64,000 bases of DNA from Phytoactinopolyspora mesophila. GTDB lineage: Bacteria > Actinomycetota > Actinomycetes > Jiangellales > Jiangellaceae. Positions 17,557 to 26,896 of the stretch are shown piece by piece. A program made the translations under genes and the position numbers. How positions within the stretch are numbered: the first letter of the stretch is position 1; the number at the start of each line of letters is the position of its first letter. The notes under the pieces were generated by a model. It searched no databases and had not been told where the DNA came from. It worked only from the letters and a program-made list of their open reading frames with translations. Location: the NCBI RefSeq assembly GCF_010122465.1, contig NZ_WLZY01000013.1:62001-126000 (forward strand), given 5' to 3'.

Positions 17557-18297
17557 TTACGCGTCGGCCGATTCCCGAGGCGCGCCGCCGCGGGTGCGAC
17601 GGTGTGCGTACAGCAACGCAGCACCACCAAGCACGATGCCGGCCGCGCCGGTGCCGATCCCGGCGACGTTCGCCGCGCTCATCTCGGAATCACTCCCGGA
17701 CGCGTCGCCGTTCACATCACCATCGTGCACGCCAGCGCTGTGGTCGGCTCCGGCACCGTGATCAGCACCGTGGCCGCCGGAAACGGACTCGGCCACCTCG
17801 ACCAGGGGCGCCGGGTACTCGAGTTCGTGCGGGTCCTGGCCCTCGTCCGCGGTCTCCACCCAGGCGGACTCGCCTTCCTCACAGGTCTGGACGACCGGGA
17901 AGGCAAGAACTTCACCGGACTCGTCCGGCATCCGTACCGACAGCTCGAACGTGTCCCGCAAATCGTTGGGCAGCGGTTCGTGCGCGGTATAGACGACGTG
18001 TGTCACCGGTTCGCCGTCGGCCGGCGAACCGTCGGCCGCGAGCTGTTCCACTTCCCAGTTCGGATTGACCGTGGGTGTCACGGCCATGATCTGCTCGGGA
18101 ATCTCGATGGCGACCTCGGTGGTGCCCGACCCAGAGCAACCGTGTGGCACCGACGCGGTCAGCACGGCGTACGAGCCGGCCTCGGCGGTGTCCGGGCTGA
18201 TGGTGACGTGGGCGGTGGCGAGCGCCGGGAGGCCGAGGCAGAGTGCCGCTGCACCGGCAAAGGCGCCCGACGTGCGGGCAAGGCGGTTGGAAAGCAT
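17557..18297 (-). CDS. YcnI-family (DUF1775) copper-associated cell-surface protein
   Basis: A 246-residue exported protein. Signal peptide MLSNRLARTSGAFAGAAALC ending in ...ALATAHV. The mature protein starts AHVTISPDTAEAGSYAVLTA, the YcnI pattern in which the new N-terminal His (with a downstream Trp) binds Cu(II). VPHGCSGSGTTEVAIEIPEQ and NPNWEVEQL follow. A His/Asp/Gly-rich linker (GGHGADHGAGADHSAGVHDG) leads to one C-terminal membrane helix and an RRTRGG anchor. The ATG at 18297 has GGAG seven bases ahead; longer open frames upstream are not conserved. Function is inferred as copper handling at the surface. Confidence 0.88.
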   Translation of the reverse strand: MLSNRLARTSGAFAGAAALCLGLPALATAHVTISPDTAEAGSYAVLTASVPHGCSGSGTTEVAIEIPEQIMAVTPTVNPNWEVEQLAADGSPADGEPVTHVVYTAHEPLPNDLRDTFELSVRMPDESGEVLAFPVVQTCEEGESAWVETADEGQDPHELEYPAPLVEVAESVSGGHGADHGAGADHSAGVHDGDVNGDASGSDSEMSAANVAGIGTGAAGIVLGGAALLYAHRRTRGGAPRESADA

Positions 18298-18377
18298 CTT
18301 TTGGCTCCAGCTGGTTCGTGAGAAGAATGCGATGACGTCGGAGCTGCCCGCCATCCCACAAGAGCGACGCGCAGCGT

Positions 18378-18887
18378 TCAGGTGAACACCGGCGGAGCCC
18401 GCCCGTTGAGGCCGCTCAGACACGGTTCGAGGCTCGACGGCCGGATCGGCTCACGCGCATCGACGAAAGCCGGAGACCGGTCCTCCGGAACCAGCATGCT
18501 GACCCGCGGCACTCGCGGCAGCCGAGCAAGCTCACACAGAGCCCAGATCAGCCGCTCGCCGTGCGCCAGCAGGGTACTCACCGCCACGGCGGCCAAAGCG
18601 TGTGACGCGACCATCTCGGTGGTCCAGCCGAACGACGCCGGCTCGACATGATGCCCGCCTGCGCCGACGAACAGGTGCATGGCGATCTGCGAGACGACGA
18701 CCACAGCGAGGATGCCGCCGAACGAGCGGCGAGTGTCGGCGGCGGAAATACATATCACCGACAGGGCGAGTCCACCGATGAGCAGGCCCGGCGACACATG
18801 CACCGACCCCCCAGCCGACGCGTGCGCGGTCATCGACATCACCAGGCAGAAGACGGCAAGAGTCGAGCCGCGCGCGATACGCAGCAT
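18378..18887 (-). CDS. Polytopic membrane protein next to ycnI, function unknown
   Basis: A 169-residue protein with several hydrophobic stretches (STLAVFCLVMSMTAHASAGG; VSPGLLIGGLALSVICISAA; FGGILAVVVVSQIAMHLFVG; MVASHALAAVAVSTLLAHGE) and a polar C-terminal tail. His residues occur next to membrane segments (FVGAGGHHVEP, VASHALAA). It lies 80 bases upstream of the YcnI gene on the same strand and may be cotranscribed. That arrangement hints at copper or metal handling, but no named family is recognised. The start could be the ATG at 18887 or one at 18926. Confidence 0.65.
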   Translation of the reverse strand: MLRIARGSTLAVFCLVMSMTAHASAGGSVHVSPGLLIGGLALSVICISAADTRRSFGGILAVVVVSQIAMHLFVGAGGHHVEPASFGWTTEMVASHALAAVAVSTLLAHGERLIWALCELARLPRVPRVSMLVPEDRSPAFVDAREPIRPSSLEPCLSGLNGRAPPVFT

Positions 18888-18989
18888 TCCCCGCCCGGGA
18901 CTGGTCACGGCCGCGAATCCTAGCAACCCGGCTGACGGTATCCCCGTCCGGCCCGCCGCTCGGCGGGATGCCCGCCGTAGGGTGGAAGG

Positions 18990-19607
18990 GTGGTCAACCT
19001 GACGAAGATCTACACCCGTACCGGCGACGACGGCACCACCGGGCTCGGCGATTTCAGCCGAACCAGCAAAACCGATCCACGGCTCGTGGCGTATGCCGAC
19101 GTCAACGAGGCCAACGCCACCATCGGCGTGGTCATCGCGGCCGAACGCGGCGGCACCGGCGGCGGCGACCTCGGTCCGGACGCGCTGGCCTCACTCACCC
19201 GTATTCAGAACGACATGTTCGACGTGGGTGCGGACCTGTGTATGCCGCTCAAACCGAGCTACGAATATCCACCCCTGCGAGTGCAGGAGGAGTGGATCGA
19301 CGAACTCGAGGCGGACTGCGACACGTTCAACGCAGACCTGCCGAAACTGCGCTCGTTCATCCTTCCTGGCGGCACTCTCACCGCGGCGCATCTGCACGTC
19401 GCCACCACCACCGTGCGCCGCGCGGAACGGTCGGCATGGCAGGCACTGGAGATGTATGGCGACAGGGACGACGACGGCGTGAACCCGTTGACGGCCAAGT
19501 ACCTTAACCGGCTGTCCGACCTGCTGTTCATCATGGCGCGCTATGCGAACCGGGAGGCCGGCGACGTGCTGTGGCAGCCGGGCGGCGGCCGCGCCGCGCC
19601 CGAGTAA
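18990..19607 (+). CDS. Cob(I)alamin adenosyltransferase, PduO type
   Basis: A 205-residue ATP:cob(I)alamin adenosyltransferase that makes coenzyme B12. The N-terminal ATP-binding motif YTRTGDDGTTGLGDFSRTSK and DPRLVAYADVNEANATIG (~31) are diagnostic. The C-terminal part has FILPGGTLTAAHLHVATTTV, RRAERSAWQAL and LNRLSDLLFIMARYANRE. These are the standard active-site segments of the trimeric PduO/MMAB family. It stands alone between divergent and convergent neighbours, with an inverted repeat just past its stop. The GTG at 18990 begins right at the conserved region. Confidence 0.93.
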   Translation: MVNLTKIYTRTGDDGTTGLGDFSRTSKTDPRLVAYADVNEANATIGVVIAAERGGTGGGDLGPDALASLTRIQNDMFDVGADLCMPLKPSYEYPPLRVQEEWIDELEADCDTFNADLPKLRSFILPGGTLTAAHLHVATTTVRRAERSAWQALEMYGDRDDDGVNPLTAKYLNRLSDLLFIMARYANREAGDVLWQPGGGRAAPE

Positions 19608-19623
19608 CGCGATACGCACGCCC

Positions 19624-19673
19624 GTTGCGTCCTGCAAAGCGTGGCCTCGGGCGCACGCCTTGCAGGACGCAAC
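19624..19673. repeat. GTTGCGTCCTGCA inverted repeat, copy 1
   Basis: GTTGCGTCCTGCAA (19624-19637) and TTGCAGGACGCAAC (19660-19673) are perfect inverted repeats between convergent genes. A related element lies at 49436-49485. It may act as a two-way terminator or be a small dispersed palindrome. Confidence 0.7.
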
Positions 19674-19685
19674 ACAACATTCGTT

Positions 19686-21881
19686 TCAGTGGCGGAGCCA
19701 GGTGCCGGCCAAGCCCTGCTGTTCGAAGCCGGGTTTCGAGTAGTCGCAGACGCCGTCGGCGAATATCGCTTGTAGCCGGTCCCACTGCTCGTCGGTGAAG
19801 TCCACGTCGTAGTCGGCCGGATCGGGGTCTTTGCGCTGGCATTTGATGATGTCAGCCGCGACGCTCTCCCCAGCGACCTCGCGTGGGAACGACGCCGACG
19901 GATACAGCTGCTCGCATTCGCTGGCCGGATCGCGATTCAGGTCCTGGGCGATGAACATCGGGTCGTTGTCGCGGGTGTTGCATCCCTCGATCAGCTCGGC
20001 GGGCCGCGCGTCGGCGATCTTGTCGATCTGATCTCGATCGGAGTGGTCCGCGGCGAGGTTGCGCAGCCAGGTGTCCATCTGAGTGACGCCGTGCCGCAAC
20101 AACGGGCTGTTGGTGCTGAATCCGCCGTATCGGCGGTCTTCGAGCAGGCTGACATGGTTCACCGCGGTCCCGTTGGCTTTCTCCAGGCGCTCGCGCATAG
20201 AGAAGGTGTGATAGCGCACGTGGATGTCGCCCGTGGGGATCTCGTCCTGGTAGGCGCGGTAATCGATGATCGGCGTCTCGGCCAGCCCGCCGCCGCCATT
20301 GGTCAACCGCCCGGTCTGATACGCGGCCCGGGCGGCGTCGAGGTCGGCCACGGTGCGTTCGGCGCGGATGTTGGCGTCGTTGTCGAACCCGCCGACGTGT
20401 TCGTTGAGGTCGAGGAACTGCTCGACACTGATCACGCCGTCGTTCAGCGCGGCTAGGCCGTACTGGATGCCCTCGTTGTCGAGCGGACGGCGGGCGAACC
20501 CGGTCTCGGGATCGGTGCCGTAGACGTTGACGGTGTGATCATGAACGCCGCAGCGGACACCATCCGGGTTGTTCTGCGGGTGGTAGCGCAGCCCAGCCGG
20601 GACAATCGAGCAGAACGAGGTCGGGGAGATCCGTCGCGCTCCGTTGGCCACATTCGGGGCGGTGGCGTAGGTGACGAACCCAGTGACCGCGCGTTGTTGC
20701 TCCTCGGTCCACTCCACTGCCGCTCCGGTGAAGTAGGTGTCGAGTAGCCACGCATCGGTGATGAAGTTGACCGTGCCGAACCCGACCTCGGGAAACGACT
20801 GCCCCACCACGATCCCGTCGAAGATGCCCGGGTAGTTGTCCGAGATCTGATGCCCCTGATACGACCCACCGGATGCGCCGAACCCGATCACGTGGTCGAT
20901 CGGGCCGTAGGCCTCGACGAAGCGTTCCTTGACCATCATCGCCGACTCCGCCGCCGTCAGGTCCGAACAGTTCACCCCGAACACGTTCAACGACGACGAC
21001 ATCAGCGCATAACCCTCACCCAGCATGAACGCGTTGGTCACCCCGCCGGTGCGGTTACCCTGCCGATACCACCCATTCGTGCAGCCACCACCGAGAGTGA
21101 AGATCGCCGCACCGTTCCACCCCGCCGGGCGGGATGTGAAGTCCGGTTCCGGCTCACCCAGCGGGTCGTGCAGGATGCTGGTCTGATAGATCGCCCGGTT
21201 CAGCGTGCCGGTCTCCATCCGCACGATGAACGGCACCTCGGCACCGTCCCGCGTCGTCGTTGTCGCCAGATTCTCCGGGTACGACGACGCCCCGTCCGGC
21301 CACACGCTGAATCCACCGCTGGCCGTCCGGTAGAAATAGTCCACCCGCGTCTCTATCGAGCAGTCCTCATCCAGCGGTTCGCCGAGGTCCCCACCCAGCA
21401 CCGGCATAGTGAAAGCTTGCGTCTCACACGCGAACGGCTGCTGATGCGGCCCCGAGAACACCGGCCCCTCAACCGGGTGATTCACCAACGTCAGCGCCGC
21501 CGACGGACGGCTTCGTCCCTTCACCTGGACGAGGAGCTCGTTCTCCCCATCCTCCAGGTCGGTGACCAGCCCGGTCATGGTCCTCGCGGCTCGATCGACA
21601 TCGAAGGCACCGGTGATGTCACGGCCGTCGACGGTGATGCTCACCGTCTGGTATGGCACCTGACGCGGCAGCTCCACCTGTACCAAGGCGTCCCCACCAG
21701 TCACCATGTCCGACCGCCCGGACAGCGTGTTGACCTCGATCTCCGGCGGCGTCGCCGGTATCAGTGCCGGTGGGTCCGCGGCGCCCGCCGGTCCCGACCC
21801 GAGAAGCAACGGGACGACGAGAGTCAGCGGAACGAGTGCTTTGAGGGTGCGGTTTCGCCCGAAGCGGGGGTGCGACATCAC
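19686..21881 (-). CDS. Secreted DUF6351-family protein (tannase/feruloyl-esterase-like fold)
   Basis: A 731-residue exported protein. The signal peptide (first ~34 residues) ends ...LLLGSGPAGAADPP. An N-terminal beta-rich part (~45-135: VNTLSGRSDMVTGGDALVQV, with VSITVDGRDITGAF) comes before an alpha/beta-hydrolase-like part. That part has IGFGASGGSYQGHQISDNYP (~330), with Ser in GxSxG-like GASGGS, and HVGGFDNDAN. DUF6351 members are uncharacterised actinobacterial secreted proteins. The family name is from memory of the sequence type. A hydrolytic role is inferred from the nucleophile-elbow-like motif. No operon partner. Confidence 0.75.
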   Translation of the reverse strand: MMSHPRFGRNRTLKALVPLTLVVPLLLGSGPAGAADPPALIPATPPEIEVNTLSGRSDMVTGGDALVQVELPRQVPYQTVSITVDGRDITGAFDVDRAARTMTGLVTDLEDGENELLVQVKGRSRPSAALTLVNHPVEGPVFSGPHQQPFACETQAFTMPVLGGDLGEPLDEDCSIETRVDYFYRTASGGFSVWPDGASSYPENLATTTTRDGAEVPFIVRMETGTLNRAIYQTSILHDPLGEPEPDFTSRPAGWNGAAIFTLGGGCTNGWYRQGNRTGGVTNAFMLGEGYALMSSSLNVFGVNCSDLTAAESAMMVKERFVEAYGPIDHVIGFGASGGSYQGHQISDNYPGIFDGIVVGQSFPEVGFGTVNFITDAWLLDTYFTGAAVEWTEEQQRAVTGFVTYATAPNVANGARRISPTSFCSIVPAGLRYHPQNNPDGVRCGVHDHTVNVYGTDPETGFARRPLDNEGIQYGLAALNDGVISVEQFLDLNEHVGGFDNDANIRAERTVADLDAARAAYQTGRLTNGGGGLAETPIIDYRAYQDEIPTGDIHVRYHTFSMRERLEKANGTAVNHVSLLEDRRYGGFSTNSPLLRHGVTQMDTWLRNLAADHSDRDQIDKIADARPAELIEGCNTRDNDPMFIAQDLNRDPASECEQLYPSASFPREVAGESVAADIIKCQRKDPDPADYDVDFTDEQWDRLQAIFADGVCDYSKPGFEQQGLAGTWLRH

Positions 21882-21951
21882 TTCTCCTCTGCGGTAGCGG
21901 CGACCCAGGCCCCAGACGGCCCGGACTCGTGGAACATCGCGCCGGATACGT

Positions 21952-23487
21952 TCAGAAACTCAGACCGAACACCCAGCCGGCGAAGGTGTACATCACGACC
22001 AGGACGAGGATGAGGCCGATGATGTTCAGCCAGAACCCGGCCCGCACCATCTGGCCGATCTTGACGTAGCCGGACCCGAACGCGATCGCGTTCGGCGGGG
22101 TCGCCACCGGCAGCATGAACGCCAGCGTCGCCGCCAGCGCCGTGGGAATGACCAGCATCATCACATCGGCGTTCATCCCGATGGCGACGCCGCCCATGAT
22201 CGGCAGGAATGCGGCGGCCGTCGCCGTGTTGCTGGTCAGCTCGGTCAGCAGCAGAACCACGAGCGTCACGACGAGGATCAGCACCCAGATCGGCACCCCG
22301 TCCAGAACACCGACCCGCTCGCCGATCCAGGCCGACAGCCCCGTCTCACCGAACTGACGAGACAGGCTCAACCCGCCGCCGAACAGCAGCAGGATGCCCC
22401 ACGGCAATTTGACGGCGGTCTCCCAGTCCAATGCCCGGACGCCCCGGCGGCCGTCGACTGGGATCAAGAACAGCGCCACCGCGAGCGCCATGGCGATACC
22501 GGCATCGGAGATGTTGTCCAGCCACGGCGCCGTCTCGATAACGGTGTCGTTGTCCGCCAGCAGCGGAACGAAGACCCACGCCAGTGCGGCCGAGGCGAAG
22601 ACGAGCAGGACGGTCCACTCGCCCCGGGACATCGGACCGAGCTTGCGCAACTCGCCACGGATCAATTCGCGGCCACCGGCCAGTTCCTTGATCTTGGGCG
22701 GGTAGATGAATCTGGTCAGCACGAGCCAGGTGATGACGAGGAACACCACCGCGAGCGGAACACCCACGGCCATCCACTGACCGAAGCCGATGGTGATGCC
22801 GTGGTTCTCCGACAGGTACCCCCGCATCAACGCGTTCGGCGGCGTGCCGATCAGAGTCGAGACCGAGCCGATCGATGCCGCGTAGGCGATACCGAGCATC
22901 AGGGCGGTCGAGAAGTTGGTGTCCTCCTCGCCACGACGTACCTGCGCCACCAATGTGAGCACCGACAGCCCGATCGGCAGCATCATGATCGTCGTCGCCG
23001 TGTTCGACACCCACATCGTGATGAACCCGGTGGCGATCATGAAACCGGCGATCAGCATGACGGGGCTCGTGCCGACGGCCGCGACCACCACCAACGCGAT
23101 CCGCCGGTGCAGGTTCCACCGCTGCATGGCCAGGCCGAGCATGAACCCGCCCATGAACAAGAAGATGATGTCGTTGGCGTACGGGCTGGCCGCATCCGAG
23201 ATCTCGGCGACCCCGAGGAACGGGAACAGCACCAGCGGCAGCAGCGCGGTGGCGGGGATCGGAATCGCCTCGGTCATCCACCAGGCGGCCATCAACACCG
23301 CGATGGCGGCAGTCGTCTTGCCCTCGTCGCCAAGCGTGTCGGGCAGCAACAAGTAAACAGCGGCCGCGGCTACAACCCCCGCGACGAGGCCGATCCGTTT
23401 GCGCCTGCTGTACGTCTCCTCGACGGCCTCGGCCGGACCCGACCCCGGTGGCCGGCCGTCTTGGTGTTCCACAGTCCTCGTCGACAC
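21952..23487 (-). CDS. DASS/SLC13-family anion:Na+ symporter
   Basis: A 511-residue membrane transporter of the divalent-anion:sodium symporter family (succinate, malate, citrate or sulfate). About 11-12 hydrophobic segments. Family motifs: TEAIPIPATALLPLVLFPFL (~65), MWVSNTATTIMMLPIGLS (the SNT ion-binding motif, ~155) and, in the second half, ELTSNTATAAAFLPIMGGVA (second SNT, ~430), then VATPPNAIAFGSGY. The GTG at 23487 follows AAGGAG; a longer reading to 23673 is unsupported. It is divergent from a TAXI binding-protein gene and near a two-component system, suggesting dicarboxylate-responsive control. Confidence 0.9.
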   Translation of the reverse strand: MSTRTVEHQDGRPPGSGPAEAVEETYSRRKRIGLVAGVVAAAAVYLLLPDTLGDEGKTTAAIAVLMAAWWMTEAIPIPATALLPLVLFPFLGVAEISDAASPYANDIIFLFMGGFMLGLAMQRWNLHRRIALVVVAAVGTSPVMLIAGFMIATGFITMWVSNTATTIMMLPIGLSVLTLVAQVRRGEEDTNFSTALMLGIAYAASIGSVSTLIGTPPNALMRGYLSENHGITIGFGQWMAVGVPLAVVFLVITWLVLTRFIYPPKIKELAGGRELIRGELRKLGPMSRGEWTVLLVFASAALAWVFVPLLADNDTVIETAPWLDNISDAGIAMALAVALFLIPVDGRRGVRALDWETAVKLPWGILLLFGGGLSLSRQFGETGLSAWIGERVGVLDGVPIWVLILVVTLVVLLLTELTSNTATAAAFLPIMGGVAIGMNADVMMLVIPTALAATLAFMLPVATPPNAIAFGSGYVKIGQMVRAGFWLNIIGLILVLVVMYTFAGWVFGLSF

Positions 23488-23673
23488 GGGCACACTCCTT
23501 GCGGAAGGTGAACGGCGGGACGAGCCGGATACGCACACGTTTCCGCGAGATGTCCGGATCGTTGCCCCTGGCGCCTGTGATCCTGGCCACTCCACACGGT
23601 GCCGGACAAGATCAACGCCGGAAACTTCGGATTCCCTTGACATTCGCGGCCGAACCGACTTCAGCGATCCCAT

Positions 23674-24642
23674 ATGCTTCGGCCCGTGCGCAACCGCCGC
23701 GTCAGCCGCAGGTCAGCCTTGCTCGGGCTGGCCGGTGTTGTGCTCGGTGGATCGACGCCGGCTCTGCTGAGCGCATGCACCAGGGAAGCGACACTCAGCA
23801 TTACGGAGATCCGGCTGGCTACCGGCCCGGCAGGTGCGGTCTACCGGCGAATCGGCGGCGGCCTGGCCGACATCCTCGACCGGCGCTACCCGTCCGCCAC
23901 GGTGACGGCTGTGCCCAGTCATGCCTCCACGGACAACATCCGCATGCTCCTGGAGGACGAAGTCCACCTCGGCCTGGCGAACCTCGACGCGGCCGTCGGA
24001 CTCGACGCAGAGCCACCGGCCGGCATCGCCGCCCTTTGCCGGCTCTACGACAGCCACCTCCATCTCGCTGTACTCGCCGATTCCCCGATCCGCACAGTTG
24101 GCGATCTGGAAGGTCGCCGGGTGTCGTACGGAGCCGAAGACTCCGGCACCGACTTCACGTCGCGGCGGCTCATCGACCTCACCGGCATCGGCCTCCGCCC
24201 GGTCTGGCTCGACCAGGCGGAATCGGCACGCGCGCTGGCGGCTCGCGACATCGATGCGACCTTCTCGCTCACCGGCGTCCCGACCCCCGCGATCAGCGAC
24301 CTCGCCGAGCGGCGGCCGATCCGGCTGATCCCCATGCCTCAGGAGGCCGACGCGCTCGCCGACGCCTACCCGGGCCCGTACTTCCCGGCAACGATCCCGG
24401 CCACCGCCTACCACGACGTCCCGGCCTGCCCGACGCTCGCGATCCCTAACGTCCTGCTTGCCCGGACCGACCTGCCGGTGGACGTGGCGAAGGCGGTCAC
24501 CGAAGCGGTCTTCACCGAGGCTCCCGCGATCGCCTCCGACGTGCCGGAGGCCACCCAGATCAACGTCCGCACCGGTATCGCCACCGGCCCCATCCCGCTG
24601 CATCCCGGCGCGGCCGAGTGGTTCCGAGACCAAAAGCGCTGA
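23674..24642 (+). CDS. TAXI-family solute-binding lipoprotein (TRAP-associated type)
   Basis: A 322-residue exported binding protein. It has an Arg-rich start with an RRSALLGLAG Tat-like or Sec leader and a lipobox LLSACTR (Cys ~35), so it is probably membrane-anchored. The mature part shows the TAXI pattern: IRLATGPAGAVYRRIGGGLA, TVTAVPSHASTDNIRMLLED, HLGLANLDAAV, GRRVSYGAEDSGTDFTSRRL. TRAP permease genes, the usual partners, are absent. The neighbours are a DASS transporter (divergent) and a sensor kinase (convergent). It may act as an extracellular co-sensor rather than a transport subunit. Confidence 0.85.
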   Translation: MLRPVRNRRVSRRSALLGLAGVVLGGSTPALLSACTREATLSITEIRLATGPAGAVYRRIGGGLADILDRRYPSATVTAVPSHASTDNIRMLLEDEVHLGLANLDAAVGLDAEPPAGIAALCRLYDSHLHLAVLADSPIRTVGDLEGRRVSYGAEDSGTDFTSRRLIDLTGIGLRPVWLDQAESARALAARDIDATFSLTGVPTPAISDLAERRPIRLIPMPQEADALADAYPGPYFPATIPATAYHDVPACPTLAIPNVLLARTDLPVDVAKAVTEAVFTEAPAIASDVPEATQINVRTGIATGPIPLHPGAAEWFRDQKR

Positions 24643-24646
24643 CCTT

Positions 24647-24704
24647 CCCATGATCATTGACGGTTGACCACCGGATTCGGTGGTCAACCGTCAATGATCA
24701 TGGG
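24647..24704. repeat. 27-bp perfect hairpin with TGATCAT core, between convergent genes
   Basis: Arms 24647-24673 and 24678-24704 are exact inverted repeats (CCCATGATCATTGACGGTTG and on) with a four-base loop GATT. The right arm includes the stop and last codons of the sensor-kinase gene. It is well placed as a two-way terminator and has no T run. It shares the ATGATCAT ends with the repeats at 11641, 28161, 58947, 60882 and 61917. Confidence 0.85.
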
Positions 24705-26088
24705 GCACTGCGGGGAGACGTACGACGACGGCCAGGCCCGCGCCGCCGCTATCGTTGTGCATCCCCGCCTCCAGCCGAAGCTCTCCGCCGGCCGCCTCCA
24801 CGAGCTCGGCGCAAATCGCGAGTCCAAGCCCGGTACCCACGGTGTTCTGATGCTTCGGCGCTCTCCAGAAGCGGCCGAGCGCCGCGGCTCGTTCCTCCGG
24901 GTCGAGTCCGGTGCCGTCGTCGCTCACTCGCAACTCCACGACCTCGGCGGCGGTCGCGCTCATGTGCACGGTACTGCCGTCTGAGAGGCGGAGGGCGTTG
25001 CTGACCAGCTCGTCGAGCACGCTGCCCAAACCGCCCGGCGGTTCGAGCAAGACCATCCCCGTCGGGACCTCGATCTGGATGTCGAGACCGGCCGAGTCGG
25101 CCAGCGCGCGCCAGCGCTCAACGCGGGTCTCGAGTACCAGATCGAGTTCAACCGGTTCCGCCCGGCGAAAGCTCTCCAGCCTGGTCGCGGCCAGCAACGC
25201 GTTGAGCATCCGGTTCATGCCCTTCGCCTCGTCAATGGCGATGGAGTGCGCATCCAGCGCGGCGTCGCCGCGCAAGAACGGCCGCAGGTTCTCGACCGCC
25301 AGCCGCAAGCTGGTCAGCGGGTTGCGCAGCTGGTGCGACGCGTCGGAGACGAAGGCACGCTGCCGGTGCGCGGAACGCTCCACGGCTTCGATCATCGAAT
25401 TGAACGAGACTGCCAGCCGGCGCAGTTCGGGCGGGCCGTCGCTGACGTTGGCGCGCGCCGACAGGTCGCCGTCCGCGATGGCTGCCGTCGCCTCGTCGAG
25501 CTCCCGGACCGGACGCAGCACCCAGCGTGAGACCGGCCAGGCCACCGCCAGCAGCAATACCGTCGGGATGACGCCCAGCAGCGCCAGCCGTCCCCACCGC
25601 GAGAGCACCGTCGCCCCGAGCCCGTCGATCGACCAGACCGTGACGATGACACCCACCACCTCGCTGTCCCTGCCCACGGGCTCGGCCAGCACAAGCGGCC
25701 CGTCGGACCAGGGCCAGAGCACAGTGGGCGGCTCGGGGCGGTAGCCGGCGAGCGCCTGAATCAGGACCCCCTGCACCTCCGGCGTACCCACCCAGGGTGG
25801 GGAGGCACCGGAATCCGAGCTGAGCACCACCTCGCCGCCGGGATCGAGCAGTGCCACGGGGGTCTGGTAGAGCTCGCCATAACGTTCCAGTTCCATCTGC
25901 AGCGCTTCGACCCGGCCGGTGGACAGGGCCGTCTCCGCCAGGGAGGCGAAGCGGCCGACGTCGTTCAGCCGATCGACGTACATGTCCTGGGTCTCCCCCT
26001 GCGCGACCGTCGTCGCCAGCGGCACCCCGAGCGCACCAGCCAGCAAGATCGCCAACGGGATCAGGACGATGAGCAGCCGGCGCAGCAT
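24691..26088 (-). CDS. Membrane sensor histidine kinase
   Basis: A 465-residue two-component sensor. Membrane helix LLIVLIPLAILLAGALGVPL at the N-terminus, an extracytoplasmic domain (~35-165), and a second helix ALLGVIPTVLLLAVAWPVS. A HAMP linker (RPVRELDEATAAIADGDLSA) follows, then the HisKA box FVSDASHQLRNPLTSLRLAV (phospho-His near 250), the N box VSNALRLSDG, and G boxes VSDDGTGLDPEER and GTGLGLAICAELVEAAGGEL. It is read with the response regulator downstream of that gene. The signal is unknown; the TAXI protein and DASS transporter next door suggest an organic acid. Its last codons lie in a palindrome. Confidence 0.93.
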   Translation of the reverse strand: MLRRLLIVLIPLAILLAGALGVPLATTVAQGETQDMYVDRLNDVGRFASLAETALSTGRVEALQMELERYGELYQTPVALLDPGGEVVLSSDSGASPPWVGTPEVQGVLIQALAGYRPEPPTVLWPWSDGPLVLAEPVGRDSEVVGVIVTVWSIDGLGATVLSRWGRLALLGVIPTVLLLAVAWPVSRWVLRPVRELDEATAAIADGDLSARANVSDGPPELRRLAVSFNSMIEAVERSAHRQRAFVSDASHQLRNPLTSLRLAVENLRPFLRGDAALDAHSIAIDEAKGMNRMLNALLAATRLESFRRAEPVELDLVLETRVERWRALADSAGLDIQIEVPTGMVLLEPPGGLGSVLDELVSNALRLSDGSTVHMSATAAEVVELRVSDDGTGLDPEERAAALGRFWRAPKHQNTVGTGLGLAICAELVEAAGGELRLEAGMHNDSGGAGLAVVVRLPAVPHDH

Positions 26089-26097
26089 GTCTCCCCG

Positions 26098-26773
26098 CTA
26101 CTCCGGCTCGCCGGCCAGGCGGTAGCCGACGCCGCGTACCGTGCTGATCAGTACGGCGGTGCCGAGCTTCCCGCGCAAGGCCGCGATGTGCGTATCCAGG
26201 GTGCGCGACGACGCCTCCCAGGTAGCGGCCCACACCTGATCGAGAATCTTCTCCCGCGTCACTACCGCCGGAGCATGCGCGGCGAGAAGGGCGAGCACAT
26301 CGAATTCCTTACGGGTCAGGACCAGCTGGGTCTCCCCCCAGCGTCGCTTCGCGGGCAGCGATGTTGATCGACAACGGACCGATGTCCAGCGATGGCGGGC
26401 CGTCACCCGCGGCCGACCGGGCGACCCGGGTGCGGCGCAGCACAGCGTCGATCCGGGCCAGCAACTCGGCGATACCGAAAGGCTTCACCACGTAGTCGTC
26501 CGCGCCGGTGCGCAGGCCGCGCACACGTTCGTATTCCTCAGCCCGTGCTGTGACCGCGATGACCGCCGTTTCGGGGCGTTCCCGCAGCGCACGCAGCACA
26601 TCGATGCCATCGGCATCAGGCAACCCGAGATCGAGCAGCACGAGGTCGGCCGGCGGCGAGCTGAGCGCCGCGGCTGCCGTCGAGACCCGGGTCACGTCGA
26701 ATGACGCGTTGCGTAGCGCGGTGACCAGTCCCCGCGCCACGCGGTCGTCGTCCTCGACCACCAGGATCCGCAT
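26098..26773 (-). pseudogene. OmpR-family response regulator interrupted by a one-base frameshift
   Basis: The receiver half (26773 leftward) has ILVVEDDDRVARGLVTALRN, phospho-acceptor Asp in DLVLLDLGLPDADGIDVLRA, and VKPFGIAELLARIDAVLRR. The DNA-binding half, TQLVLTRKEFDVLALLAAHA with SSRTLDTHIAALRGKLG and TVRGVGYRLAG, is in another frame. The switch falls at a run of six G (minus strand; C at 26334-26339). Five G would read ...AREATLGETQLVLTRKEF continuously. Either the gene is broken, or the base run is a sequencing error or phase-variable site. An intact kinase gene sits nine bases downstream. Call: frameshifted gene, cause unknown. Confidence 0.85.
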
Positions 26774-26896
26774 GAGCAGTCATCGTATGGCCGCGCCGGA
26801 CGGCGTCGTACCCGGGCCGAGCGTGAGCGGCACCGCGACGGGCACGGCGAACGCATCCCGGCACGGCATCGGGCCGGGACACTAGACTCGAAACCC

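Noticed and set aside
26328-26345. Programmed ribosomal frameshift in the response regulator
   Set aside because: No slippery heptamer with a clear downstream structure was recognised and such control is not known for this family; a mutation or sequencing error is simpler.
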